46,615 nt of DNA, from positions 1 to 46,615 of the forward strand of contig NZ_NHRY01000221.1 of the NCBI RefSeq assembly GCF_002937115.1, read 5' to 3'. Under the pieces are notes generated by a model that was not told the DNA's origin, made no database searches, and saw only the letters and a list, made by a program, of their open reading frames with translations. This stretch comes from Rhodopila globiformis (GTDB lineage Bacteria; Pseudomonadota; Alphaproteobacteria; Acetobacterales; Acetobacteraceae). Shown in pieces: positions 17,995 through 27,034 of this stretch (its first letter is position 1; each line of letters opens with the position of its first letter). The position numbers were made by a program, and so were the translations under genes.

Positions 17995-18465
17995 TCAGAT
18001 CGGCACCAACCGCATGCATCCGGCGCGGCGGCCGGCACTGAACAGGAACGAGACAAGTTCGCCCGCCAGCGGCGCCCCGGTGGATTGTGTCACCTTCGTC
18101 AGGCCGCAGACCTCCTGCATGGCGTCGGTGGCGCCCATCAGGATCGGGTCGCCGTCGCTCAGCATGAACAGCGGCAGTTCGCGATGGTAGTCGGCGACGA
18201 CCTTCATGGTGTGGAACCCATCCTGTTCCTCATTGTCGAGGTCGCTGATCACCGCAATTGGCTTCTGTTGCCGCAGCGTGCTCAGCAGGTCCATCCCGGA
18301 GGTGACGCAGGCTGGCTGCAGTTCCAGGAAGGTGCACACGGGTTCCAAAGCCTCAACCAGGGCCGGATCATCGCTGACGACGATCACGACACCCTGTCTG
18401 ACACCTGTCATGACGCTCAGGAACCCCTGATCGCGAAGCACGGCCGAGGACTTGATCATGTTCAT
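17995..18465 (-). CDS. Stand-alone receiver-domain protein
   Basis: Cytoplasmic protein of 156 residues with a CheY-like receiver and no output domain. D32/D33 form the acid pocket, D75 (AVISDLD) is the phosphoacceptor, S103 replaces the switch Thr/Ser and K124 is the conserved lysine. An unusual insert NEEQDGF follows the phosphoacceptor. No histidine kinase gene is nearby. Such single-domain regulators act by phosphotransfer or by protein binding. Start GTG/ATG choice is uncertain (ATG 18465 or 18459). It converges with nadC, 44 bp apart. Confidence 0.65.
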   Translation of the reverse strand: MNMIKSSAVLRDQGFLSVMTGVRQGVVIVVSDDPALVEALEPVCTFLELQPACVTSGMDLLSTLRQQKPIAVISDLDNEEQDGFHTMKVVADYHRELPLFMLSDGDPILMGATDAMQEVCGLTKVTQSTGAPLAGELVSFLFSAGRRAGCMRLVPI

Positions 18466-18852
18466 GCGTATTCTGCCTTCTGCGGACGAGGCCGGCTCAG
18501 AGCAGGGCGAGCCATCACAGTATAGTCAGTATAGAACGATAATGAACCGGCATTTTTCGAGCGAAGCCCTCACAGTGTGGTGACTCAGCGCATAGAAGAA
18601 TAGTCACGGAAGGCGCAGTTTTGCGTGATGATCCGGCATTTCGCCGTGAAACTACGTGAACAACCGTGAAGTGCGCTCAAGCGGCAGCCGACATGGCCAG
18701 CCGGTGCCCGCGGACGCCCAGGTTATGCCACCGACCCTGTCCGCTGGCCGTCTTCGTTCGGGCGTACCGCTGGCATCCATTTGATTTCGTGTTCGGCCGC
18801 TCCACCAACCCTGCGCCCATTCCACTCGGCCGTCCGGCCGCAGGTGCCACAA
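18466..18852. other. 387-bp intergenic region with phased short repeats
   Basis: This region lies upstream of the receiver gene and downstream of the SH3 gene. It holds a tandem 9-bp pair CAGTATAG(T/A) at 18518-18535, an inverted pair GTGACT/AGTCAC around 18579-18606, and three CGTGAA boxes spaced exactly 10 bp apart at 18645, 18655 and 18665, with a near copy CGTGAT at 18624. One-turn spacing suggests a regulator site. No gene is seen. Confidence 0.45.
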
Positions 18853-19650
18853 TCAGGGGTTGATCGCCTCGCCGGGGAAAACACCCCAGAACTGTTCGCG
18901 CCGCAGGTAGCCGCGATAGGATCCGGCCTGCACGTTGCACCAGTCCGAGGCCGCCTCGCAGGACCGGATCCGGCCGATGACCCCGGGCTTGAGGATCGCC
19001 ACCGCGGCGGCGGCGTCGCTGGCCTCCGCCCGCAGCGTCGCGTCCGCCTTCTGCACGATGAAGGTGCGGCGCCCCATCAGCGTCGCCTGCTGCATCCATC
19101 CCTCGATGCCGTCGGGATCGCGCACCCAGCGCCACACGTCATACTCACGCATGATCTCGACCGGCAGGTCGCGGCGCTTGTAGACCCAGTTGATGCGGTA
19201 GCGCCGCCCCGGCCCGGCCCGCATGTTCACTTCATCGGCACGCAGCGAGGCGAAGCGCGGCAGCTTCTTCGCCTCGCTGCCGTCGGGCTTCTCGACATCC
19301 TGCGGTTTCTCCGCCTCCGGCGAGGGGGCACTGGGCGAAGCCGCAGGCGGCGCCTCGACCGGGGCCGGCCTGGCTGGCGCGGGGGGTGCCACGGCGGTAT
19401 GCGGCTTGTGCGGGTGGCTCGAACCGTGCGCCGATACGACCGGCGTCGCCCTGCCGGCATGCTCCTCGTGGTGCCCCGGTTGCCGGGAGGCTGACCTCGA
19501 CGGATGCTCCGGCGCCGGATGCACGGTCCCGGGAAGCGCGCCGGTCTGAGCCCAGGCGGACGGCCAACCAATAAGAGGTACGCAACCGAACGCCACCGCC
19601 CCGGCGATCGCCGCCGCCGCCGACATCAATTTATGACCCGTGCTCCGCAT
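18853..19650 (-). CDS. Secreted SH3-like domain protein
   Basis: Protein of 265 residues with a signal peptide (about 1-35, ending AWAQ), a low-complexity Pro/Ala/His linker (about 40-125) and a C-terminal bacterial SH3 region. The latter holds VNMRAGPGRRYRINWVYKR, VWRWVRDPDGIEGWM and a second half with LRAEASDAAAAVAILKPG. Alphaproteobacterial proteins of this kind are periplasmic and are thought to bind cell wall or other proteins; no enzyme motif is seen. The pair of cysteines near the end (SCEAASDWC) could form a disulfide. Confidence 0.78.
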   Translation of the reverse strand: MRSTGHKLMSAAAAIAGAVAFGCVPLIGWPSAWAQTGALPGTVHPAPEHPSRSASRQPGHHEEHAGRATPVVSAHGSSHPHKPHTAVAPPAPARPAPVEAPPAASPSAPSPEAEKPQDVEKPDGSEAKKLPRFASLRADEVNMRAGPGRRYRINWVYKRRDLPVEIMREYDVWRWVRDPDGIEGWMQQATLMGRRTFIVQKADATLRAEASDAAAAVAILKPGVIGRIRSCEAASDWCNVQAGSYRGYLRREQFWGVFPGEAINP

Positions 19651-19738
19651 TCCCTATCTGTGCCCAAATGCCACGAATCGGGTCAAGTGGATGCCGCCTT
19701 GTTTCCGGGGGAAACGCATCTGGAAGCGGGCCTGCCCC

Positions 19739-19747
19739 GGCAGAACC
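19739..19747. repeat. Left 9-bp target-site duplication
   Basis: GGCAGAACC is repeated exactly at 20033-20041, immediately outside both tips of the MITE-like element. Confidence 0.8.
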
Positions 19748-20032
19748 GCATAAGCGCTAATACCAACCCGCCTAAAGAATCACCCATCCCGACTGCGAAG
19801 ATGTAGCCAATATCAGAGGCTTACTGTGCGATGGATGGAGCCATTTTTCGGCGGGTTGGTATAACTTAGAGCGGCGTGTGGCACGGTCGTTCCACCACGT
19901 CATGGTGGGCGAGAAGATCCACCATCCACGCCTTCTGCTGGCATCGGCACCGCAAGGCGTGGATGGTGACCCTGCGGCCGCCATGACGACGGGGCGGTGA
20001 CCGCGCCCGGCCGCCTAAGTTAGCGCTTATGC
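19748..20032. mobile_element. 285-bp MITE-like non-autonomous transposable element with nested palindrome
   Basis: Perfect 13-bp terminal inverted repeats GCATAAGCGCTAA (19748-19760) and TTAGCGCTTATGC (20020-20032) are flanked by 9-bp direct repeats, which are signs of transposition. No transposase is encoded. A second inverted pair, TACCAACCCGCC at 19761-19772 and its complement at 19850-19861, should lie just inside both tips. The right one is separated from its tip by 158 bp bounded by TAACTTAG (19862-19869) and CTAAGTTA (20015-20022). An original element of about 127 bp has therefore probably received a second insertion. That inner segment carries the 19899-19987 palindrome. Confidence 0.78.
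19899..19987. repeat. Diverged GTCATGG palindrome nested in the MITE
   Basis: Outer arms GTCATGG / CCATGAC and a perfect 13-bp inner stem CACCATCCACGCC (19920-19932) / GGCGTGGATGGTG (19956-19968). The tips match those of the dispersed element described elsewhere in the window. Its right half also resembles 31295-31345: 41 of the first 48 aligned bases are the same. Confidence 0.65.
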
Positions 20033-20041
20033 GGCAGAACC
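20033..20041. repeat. Right 9-bp target-site duplication
   Basis: Second copy of GGCAGAACC, directly adjacent to the right tip of the 285-bp element. Confidence 0.8.
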
Positions 20042-20212
20042 GGGGGGCGCGACGCTGTCCCGGTTCAGGCCACCCGTGCCAGGGCAGAGCTTCGGGCCAT
20101 CGCATGCCCGTGTCACGCAGCCATCGGACAGGCCCGGCAACCGTCCGACGCTTCCACCATCGGTTCCGCGACCTCGGGAGCAACCGGGGGCGCGACCATG
20201 GTGCGGCGCAGG

Positions 20213-20842
20213 TCAGTCCCGGGCGACGGGGCGGTGGTCGCCGCAGGCAGCAGTCAGCCATGTCCAGTGTTGGCTTGCCTGCCTGACCAGCGCCTCGCCG
20301 TTCACGTGGTGGCCATGCATCACCGCGACGACCAGCACAGCCGGTCCGAGCAGCCGCGGCGGCCGCAACCGGCCTGGCCGCAGGTCAGCCAACGCCAGCA
20401 TGGCAAATACGCCGGCACAGCCGACAACGCCGCCGATCACCACCTCCGGCACGGTGTGCGCGCCCAGTGCGATCCGGGTGAGGCCGATGAGCGCCGCGAC
20501 CAGAGGCGCCGGCAGCAACGCCCAACCGCGGCCGGCGCCGGCATACCGGATCAGCAGCGCCGCCAGACCGCCATAGACAACGGTCCCGCCGGCGACGTGC
20601 CCGCTCGGGCTGTTCACCGCATCGCCAATTCGTATCGGCCCGCAGGCAGCGAAGCCGATCTTGAGGGCGGCGACGGTGGCGAGCGTGCCGATCACCACCA
20701 CCAGCCAGATCAACGCGCCACGCGTCCATCCGGTCAAGGCCAGCATCACGGCAATGACGCAGGCGGCCGGGAGAACCACCGCCAGATCAGCCAGATTGGT
20801 CAGGAAGTGCACGGTGCGATCACAGGCACTTCGCGTCTTCAA
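20213..20842 (-). CDS. PAP2-family membrane phosphatase, degenerate first motif
   Basis: Integral membrane protein of about 209 residues with five or six hydrophobic helices. Type 2 phosphatidic acid phosphatase motifs are present as PSGH (79-82) and TRIALGAHTVPEV (R123, H129, E133 where the family usually has D). The first motif keeps K61 but the following arginine-proline pair has become GP, so activity may be altered. Candidate substrates are lipid or undecaprenyl phosphates. The start is doubtful: TTG at 20842 is the longest, GTG at 20812 begins nearer the first helix; neither has a strong ribosome site. Confidence 0.7.
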   Translation of the reverse strand: MKTRSACDRTVHFLTNLADLAVVLPAACVIAVMLALTGWTRGALIWLVVVIGTLATVAALKIGFAACGPIRIGDAVNSPSGHVAGGTVVYGGLAALLIRYAGAGRGWALLPAPLVAALIGLTRIALGAHTVPEVVIGGVVGCAGVFAMLALADLRPGRLRPPRLLGPAVLVVAVMHGHHVNGEALVRQASQHWTWLTAACGDHRPVARD

Positions 20843-20852
20843 TGCAATTGAA
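20838..20852. promoter_or_regulatory. TTCAAT/ATTGAA inverted repeat upstream of the yeiH-like gene
   Basis: Perfect 6-bp arms with a 3-base spacer, in the region between the divergent PAP2 and exporter genes; a second pair ATTGA/TCAAT follows near 20910-20925. These AT-rich dyads are typical of LysR regulator sites, and a LysR gene lies in the downstream operon. Confidence 0.4.
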
Positions 20853-20987
20853 ATCGAGCTTATCCGTGGCCGCGATTTCCGGTCCGCCGTGAATCATAAG
20901 CGATATCGATTGAATTCACTCAATACATGCGTTGGATGAATGGAAGCGAGCGGCCGATGGTGCGCCCTTCTCATCCGGAGTCCCCGC

Positions 20988-22061
20988 ATGTCGCAGCCCT
21001 CGATCGTCGTCACCACCCATCCCACGCATCACGCCACCCACCATCCCCACTGGGCGGCACGCTTCTGGAGCCTGCTGATCGGCCTGCTGCCCGGCCTGCT
21101 GTTGACCTCCGCCGTCGGCATCACGGCCTATGGCGTCCGGCGAATCCCGGGGATGAACAATTTCAGCCCGATGATCATCGCCATCCTGCTCGGCATCACG
21201 CTGCACAACACCATCGGCACGCCGCGGCGCGCCTATGCCGGCGTGGTGTTCAGCATGCGGCGGGTGCTGCGGCTGGCCATCATCCTGCTCGGGCTGCAAC
21301 TGACCGCGCAGCAGGTGGGGGAGGTGGGCGCCACCGGCATGGGCATCATCATCGCCACCCTGCTGACCACCTTCGTCGCCACCAAGGCGCTCGGGCGGCT
21401 GATTGGCGTCGACCGCGGCCTGGCGGAGTTGATCGCCGCCGGCACCTCGATCTGCGGCGCCTCGGCGGTGATCGCCACCAACACCGTCACCCGCGCGCAT
21501 GACGAGGACGTCGCTTACGCCGTCGCCTGCGTCACCGTGTTCGGCTCGCTGTCCATGTTCATCTATCCGGCGCTGCCCGGGCTGCTGCACCTCGATCCGC
21601 AGCATTTCGGGCTGTGGAGCGGCGCCTCGATCCACGAGATCGCCCAGGTGGTGGCCGCCGCGTTCCAGGACGGGCAGCAGGCCGGCGAGTTCGGCACCAT
21701 CGCCAAGCTGTCGCGGGTGATGCTGCTGGCGCCGCTGGTGCTGACGCTGGGCCTGATCGTCACCGCCCGCGCGGCGCGGCGCGGCGAGGACCGCGTGCAG
21801 GCCAAGGCGCCGCTGCCCTGGTTCGTGTTCGGCTTCATCGCCCTGATCGGCGTCAACAGCCTGCACGTGGTGCCGCTGGAGGCGAAGCACGTGCTGGTGC
21901 CGGCGACCACTTTCATGTTGACCATGGCGCTGGCGGCGATGGGGCTGGAGACCGACATCCGCAAGCTGCGCGCCCGCGGGCTGCGGCCGTTGGCGCTGGG
22001 CGCGGCGTCGTGGATTTTCATCGCCGGCTTCAGCCTGGGACTGGTGAAACTGGTGTATTGA
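20988..22061 (+). CDS. yeiH: YeiH/UPF0324 family putative sulfate exporter
   Basis: Inner-membrane protein of 357 residues with about ten hydrophobic helices after a histidine-rich N-terminus ([12 protein letters not shown]). Family hallmarks are [39 protein letters not shown] and [12 protein letters not shown]. Members are annotated as putative sulfate exporters; direct transport proof is thin, so the function is provisional. ATG 20988 has a GGAG site 9 bases upstream; an earlier ATG at 20940 adds non-family residues. A LysR gene begins 7 bp after its stop, as an operon. Confidence 0.82.
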   Translation: MSQPSIVVTTHPTHHATHHPHWAARFWSLLIGLLPGLLLTSAVGITAYGVRRIPGMNNFSPMIIAILLGITLHNTIGTPRRAYAGVVFSMRRVLRLAIILLGLQLTAQQVGEVGATGMGIIIATLLTTFVATKALGRLIGVDRGLAELIAAGTSICGASAVIATNTVTRAHDEDVAYAVACVTVFGSLSMFIYPALPGLLHLDPQHFGLWSGASIHEIAQVVAAAFQDGQQAGEFGTIAKLSRVMLLAPLVLTLGLIVTARAARRGEDRVQAKAPLPWFVFGFIALIGVNSLHVVPLEAKHVLVPATTFMLTMALAAMGLETDIRKLRARGLRPLALGAASWIFIAGFSLGLVKLVY

Positions 22062-22068
22062 CGGGGGC

Positions 22069-22956
22069 ATGACCCTGGACCAACTCCGCATCTTCGTCGC
22101 CGTGGCCGAGCGCCTGCACGTCACTCGCGCCGCGGCGGCGCTGAACGTCACGCAATCGGCGGCCAGCGCGGCGATCGCGGCGCTGGAGGCCAGCCTGGGC
22201 ACCCGGCTGTTCGACCGCGTCGGCCGCGGCATCGCCCTGACCGAGGCCGGTGAGGCGCTGCTGCCGGAGGCCCGGGCGGTGATGGCGCGGCTGGTTCAGG
22301 CGGCGCAGGTGCTGGACGACCTGCAGGGGCTGCGGCGCGGCCACTTGGCGCTGCATGCCAGCCAGACCATCGCCGGCTACTGGCTGCCGCCGCTGATGCA
22401 CCGTTTCCGTGAAGCCTGGCCGCTGGTGACGCTGTCGCTGGTCATCGGCAACACCGCGCAGGTGGCGCGCGCGGTGCTGGACGGCGAGGCCGACATCGGC
22501 TTCGTCGAGGGCGACGTCAGCGACCTCCTGCTGGTTCCCATTCCGGTCGCCAGCGACGCGCTGGTGTTGGTGACAGGACGGGGGCACGACCTGGCCCGAC
22601 GCACCGCGCTGGACGCGGCTGACCTGGCCGCCATGCCGTGGGTCCTGCGGGAGCGTGGCTCTGGCACGCGGCAGGTGTTCGAGGACACGCTGCGCGCCCA
22701 GGGCATCGATCCCGCCGCGCTGGACGTGCGGATGGAACTGCCGTCGAACGAGGCGGTGCGCGCGGCGGTCGAGGCCGGGGCGGGCGCCACCGTCATTTCG
22801 GCGCTGGTCGCACGCACGAATCTTGAGTCCGGCTCCCTGGTGCAACTGCCGTTTACTTTCCCGCAACGGCACTTCACCGCGCTGCGCCATGGCGACCGGC
22901 ATCGCTCGCGCGCCGCGGCCGCCCTGCTGGACCTGGCCCGCCAGCCGCCCGGCTGA
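22069..22956 (+). CDS. LysR-family regulator, YeiE-like
   Basis: Transcription regulator of 295 residues. An N-terminal winged helix-turn-helix (LHVTRAAAALNVTQSAASAAIAALEASLG, about 16-45, written here only as landmarks) is followed by a periplasmic-binding-type effector domain. In enterobacteria yeiE sits beside yeiH, and YeiE senses sulfite; here the gene follows the yeiH-like gene in the same direction rather than divergently. Self-regulation through the dyads upstream of the operon is likely but inferred. Start ATG has a GGGGG site 1-6 bases upstream. Confidence 0.83.
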   Translation: MTLDQLRIFVAVAERLHVTRAAAALNVTQSAASAAIAALEASLGTRLFDRVGRGIALTEAGEALLPEARAVMARLVQAAQVLDDLQGLRRGHLALHASQTIAGYWLPPLMHRFREAWPLVTLSLVIGNTAQVARAVLDGEADIGFVEGDVSDLLLVPIPVASDALVLVTGRGHDLARRTALDAADLAAMPWVLRERGSGTRQVFEDTLRAQGIDPAALDVRMELPSNEAVRAAVEAGAGATVISALVARTNLESGSLVQLPFTFPQRHFTALRHGDRHRSRAAAALLDLARQPPG

Positions 22957-23014
22957 CGGTAGGCCTGCCGCGCAAACACTGCATGACGGGGCGCCGCGAA
23001 CTGTTCTATATGTG

Positions 23015-23034
23015 CGATATATCTTGATAGATCG
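23015..23034. promoter_or_regulatory. Operator-like dyad upstream of the Spy-like gene
   Basis: CGATATATC and GATAGATCG form 9-bp arms with one mismatch and a 2-base spacer, about 165 bp before the Spy-like start; TGATA/TATCA overlaps it at 23025-23039. The ATAT-rich dyad recalls PadR-type operators, but no PadR gene is in the window. Confidence 0.4.
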
Positions 23035-23197
23035 TATCAGGCGTGCCCGGCTGCCTCCAACGGGCCAATCATCGACAGCGGAACGGACGAGCCAGTAACG
23101 AGGTGCAGGAACCAGGGATGGCGCATCGCGCTTCGGCGCCCGTCCCGATGGACGCCGGTCACCACGCCTGTATGGAAGCGCGTAACGAAGGAGACGG

Positions 23198-23890
23198 ATG
23201 ATGCGTCAGATCAATCGGCGCCTGGTTCTGGGATGGACAGGTGCGATAGCGGCCGGCACGGCCCTGGCCCAGCCGATGGGCATGCGGGGTGGTCCCGGGG
23301 GCGGCCCCGGCGGTGGTCCGGGCGGTGGTCCGGGCGGTGGTCCGGGCGGTGGTCCGGGCGGTGGTCCGGGCGGTGGTCTGGGCGGTGGTCCGGGCGGTGG
23401 GCCTGGCTTTGGCCGCGGCATGAACGATCCGGCCAGCTACCTCGCGGCCCTGAAGACCCGGCTGCAGATCACGCCGGCCCAGGAGCCCGCCTGGAAGGAC
23501 TATGCCGACGTGGTGGAGACCGTCGGCAACCAGATGCGCGCCATGCACGCCAACATGTTCGAGTCGATGCAGGCCGCCACCTGGCAGGAACGCCAGGAGA
23601 TGATGAACAGCATGTTCCAGTCCCGCGACGAGGCCCATCGCATGGTGCAGGAGGCCGCCCAGAAGCTGAAGCCGCAACTGACCTCCGAGCAGCAGACGCT
23701 CGCCGCCACCAGCCTGCCCGGGCTGATGCCGTTCGGTGGCCCGGGACGCGGCATGGGCCGTGGCCAGGGAATGGGACGTGGCCCGGGGATGGGCCGCGGC
23801 ATGGGATCGGGGATGGGCCAGGGAATGGGGCCAGGTGCCGGAATGGGGCCTGGCGCGGCGCCGGCCATCGGCCAGGGATCGACGCAGTAA
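23198..23890 (+). CDS. Spy/LTXXQ-motif periplasmic protein with Gly-Pro and Met-Gly repeats
   Basis: Exported protein of 230 residues. The N-terminus has a short signal with NRRLVLG, possibly twin-arginine, ending TALAQ. Nine GGGP-type repeats (about 31-70) follow, then a helical LTXXQ-like domain (YLAALKTRLQITPAQEPAW, second half LKPQLTSEQQTLAA). A Met/Gly/Arg-rich tail (about 180-225) follows. Spy and CpxP relatives are periplasmic chaperones or metal-stress sensors; the methionine-rich tail could bind copper, which is inference. AAGGAG precedes two adjacent ATG codons, 23198 and 23201; the second has better spacing. Confidence 0.75.
   Translation: MMRQINRRLVLGWTGAIAAGTALAQPMGMRGGPGGGPGGGPGGGPGGGPGGGPGGGPGGGLGGGPGGGPGFGRGMNDPASYLAALKTRLQITPAQEPAWKDYADVVETVGNQMRAMHANMFESMQAATWQERQEMMNSMFQSRDEAHRMVQEAAQKLKPQLTSEQQTLAATSLPGLMPFGGPGRGMGRGQGMGRGPGMGRGMGSGMGQGMGPGAGMGPGAAPAIGQGSTQ
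23290..23403 (+). repeat. 12-bp minisatellite encoding GGGP
   Basis: About nine tandem copies of a GGCGGTGGTCCG-like unit inside the Spy-like gene. All are in frame, so unit gain or loss would change the linker length without a frameshift. One unit reads GGGL. Confidence 0.85.
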
Positions 23891-23962
23891 CGTCATCACG
23901 ACGGGGCGCGGTCCGGACGACCGGGCCGCGCACCTATCGGCCGGCCCTTCCGGCCACTGGTG

Positions 23963-24844
23963 TTACCGCACCACCGGCCGGCTCGGATCAGCCGACCATG
24001 CGGACATCGACCCGTCGTACAGCTTCGTGCCGGGCTTGTGCAGGATCTCCGACATCACGAACCAGTCGGCGGCACTCAGGATGCCGGCGTTGCAGTAGGC
24101 GATCGCCGGCTTGTCGCCGACGGGGGCGAACATCTGCGCCAATGCCTCGCGCGGCTTCAGCCGCCCGTCCGGCATCACCGCCTGGCTCTGGTCCACCGAC
24201 ACCGCCCCCGGGATATGCCCGGCCTCGCCATGCGCGAACGGCGTCGGCGGCGTGACGCTGCCGTTCCATTGCGACAACGGCCGCGCGTCCACCAGCACCG
24301 CACTGCCATCGCGGGACGCGCGGCTGACCTCGGCCGTGTCCGCCCGCACCGCCGGCGTATAGTGTGGGGTGAACACCGCCGCCGGCCGCGCGGCCGGCCT
24401 CGTGTCCGGCGCGCCGTGCCAGGCCCGCTCGCCACCGTCGAGGATCGACACCGCGTTGTGGCCAAGCACCTTGAACGTCCAGTACGCCCGGGCCGCGCCG
24501 GGGAGGCCGTCGGCGACGATCACCACGTTGTCGGCATCGCCCACGCCGAGCGCGCCGACGGTCGCGGCAATCCGCGGCACCGGCGGCAGGGCGCGGGCGG
24601 CGCCGTTGGGCTCGGAAACCGCCCACGCGGTCGTGCCGAAGGCGGCCGATACCGCCCCGGGGATGTGCCCGGCGCGATACGCCTCGACCGGGCGCAGGTC
24701 CAGCACCACGACATGCGGATCGTTCAGGTGGGCCGCCAGCCAGGCCGGCTCCACCAGCGGCTCCGCGGCATGCGCGGCGCTGGCGCCCAGCAGGAAGGCG
24801 GCCGGGGCGAGGAGGCCCCGGGCGCAGTCACGCCAGCCGCGCAT
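23963..24844 (-). CDS. sseA: Periplasmic thiosulfate/3-mercaptopyruvate sulfurtransferase
   Basis: Two-domain rhodanese of 293 residues with a signal peptide (about 1-27, ending AAHAA). The N-terminal rhodanese domain (VVVLDLRPVEAYRAGHIPGAV) lacks the cysteine; the C-terminal one has the active cysteine C251 in AYCNAGILS. It moves sulfur from thiosulfate or mercaptopyruvate to an acceptor, here outside the cytoplasm. The loop CNAGILS departs from the usual CGSGVTA, so donor choice is uncertain. The ATG at 24844 overlaps the stop of a small upstream gene by one base (TGATG); GTG at 24847 is an alternative. The symbol is by family. Confidence 0.82.
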   Translation of the reverse strand: MRGWRDCARGLLAPAAFLLGASAAHAAEPLVEPAWLAAHLNDPHVVVLDLRPVEAYRAGHIPGAVSAAFGTTAWAVSEPNGAARALPPVPRIAATVGALGVGDADNVVIVADGLPGAARAYWTFKVLGHNAVSILDGGERAWHGAPDTRPAARPAAVFTPHYTPAVRADTAEVSRASRDGSAVLVDARPLSQWNGSVTPPTPFAHGEAGHIPGAVSVDQSQAVMPDGRLKPREALAQMFAPVGDKPAIAYCNAGILSAADWFVMSEILHKPGTKLYDGSMSAWSADPSRPVVR

Positions 24845-24987
24845 CACGCTGCCCTCGGCACGAACGGATGGCGGGTTTCCGGCGCCTTGGCCGCAGGCAT
24901 CACGCCCGGCCCGGCGCCCGTACAGATGGCGAGACCACCGGTCCCGAGAGTCGCCTCGCGCGTCATCGCGCTCCGGTCATGCAGCAT
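24844..24987 (-). CDS. Small 47-residue protein coupled to the sulfurtransferase gene
   Basis: Begins MLHDRSAMTREA and ends HPFVPRAA. It has no recognised family, no membrane helix, and one cysteine in a Gly-rich stretch (GGLAICTGAGPG). Support for translation is the AGGAG site 7 bases before the ATG and the TGATG overlap with sseA. It may act mainly as a leader for coupled translation of sseA. Confidence 0.5.
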   Translation of the reverse strand: MLHDRSAMTREATLGTGGLAICTGAGPGVMPAAKAPETRHPFVPRAA

Positions 24988-25071
24988 AAGTCGCTCCTGA
25001 AACAGCGGCGGCCTGCCTGGAATTGGTCGCAGGACAGAGTTGATTGATGTCCGCCCGGAGGCGGACACCGG

Positions 25072-25263
25072 TCAGGTGTGCATGCCGAGCAGCTTGTAGG
25101 CCGGGCAGAACGAGATACCCGCGGTGACCAGCGGCAGGATGCCGATCCAGGCCCAGTGCGGGCCGCCGGCCAGTGCCCAGAGGATCAGCAGGGCGCCGAC
25201 GACGGCACGGATCATGCGGTCGGTCTGGCCGATGTTCTTTTCCTTGATGTCCATGATATTCAT
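25072..25263 (-). CDS. DUF2892 inner-membrane protein
   Basis: Small membrane protein of 63 residues with the family pattern NIGQTDRMIRAVVGALLI, WAWIGILPLVTAG, FCPAYKLLGMHT. The same domain is the membrane anchor of the YgaP rhodanese, which fits its place upstream of a sulfurtransferase on the same strand. Two short helices flank a Gly-Pro turn. AGGAG lies 8 bases before the ATG. Confidence 0.85.
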   Translation of the reverse strand: MNIMDIKEKNIGQTDRMIRAVVGALLILWALAGGPHWAWIGILPLVTAGISFCPAYKLLGMHT

Positions 25264-25497
25264 CGCAGTTCTCCTGTTTGACCTGCGCGGCGCGTAGGCC
25301 GGATCAGTTGAAGGCGCAGCCGGGCATCAGCCCGACCAGGATGACCGTACCTGCGAAACGTATCGTCGCATTGTCGGAGGTCAATTATTTCTGTTGTCAA
25401 ACAGACTTTTCGGTCGGGTGCGGCCGCGTGTAGCCGGCGATGGCGTTGGTGCCGCGGGCACCGGTTCGCCTGGCCGAAGGCATGGCCGTTTCCTTCC

Positions 25498-25576
25498 CGT
25501 CATGGCGGGGCGTGTCCCGGCCATCTGCGCTTCGACGGAGGGGGGTGGATGGCCGGGACACGCCCGGCCACGACGG
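25498..25576. repeat. Dispersed GTCATGG palindrome, copy upstream of trpB
   Basis: Left arm CGTCATGGCGGGGCGTGTCC and a complementary right arm ending CGGCCACGACGG enclose a CTGCGCTTCGACGG centre. Two or three arm mismatches separate it from the best copies. Confidence 0.85.
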
Positions 25577-25662
25577 AGAGAGAACGGCACCGGACGCGGC
25601 TCCCGTCCGCGTTCCACAGCCGTTTTCCCGATCCTGCCGCTGGCCCGCCAGCCGCCCCCAAG

Positions 25663-25718
25663 CGGGCACGTCCCAACGGGCACGTCCCAACGGGCACGTC
25701 CCGGCGGCACGTCCCAGG
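25663..25718 (+). repeat. 14-bp tandem repeat upstream of trpB
   Basis: About four copies of a CGGGCACGTCCCAA unit, the first two perfect and the last two diverged. It lies about 95 bp before the trpB start. Confidence 0.75.
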
Positions 25719-25813
25719 GGCATACCCCAGCGGCAAAGCCGGCGCGCCGCGTCACGCTCGCTTGACCAAACCCCGGCATGCTCTAGAAGCGCAATCCGCA
25801 AGGAGAGCCAGTT

Positions 25814-27030
<1,217 letters not shown>

Positions 27031-27034
<4 letters not shown>

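Larger units (their letters stand above)
25264..25813. other. 550-bp intergenic region upstream of trpB with repeats
   Basis: No gene is seen; trpF, often upstream of trpB, is absent. The region holds one full dispersed palindrome (25498-25576) and a short tandem array (25663-25718). The trpB ribosome site AAGGAGA is at the right edge. Confidence 0.6.

Noticed and set aside
23290-23403. 12-bp repeat array as a CRISPR or regulatory array
   Set aside because: The units are contiguous and encode GGGP in a clear gene; it is a coding minisatellite.
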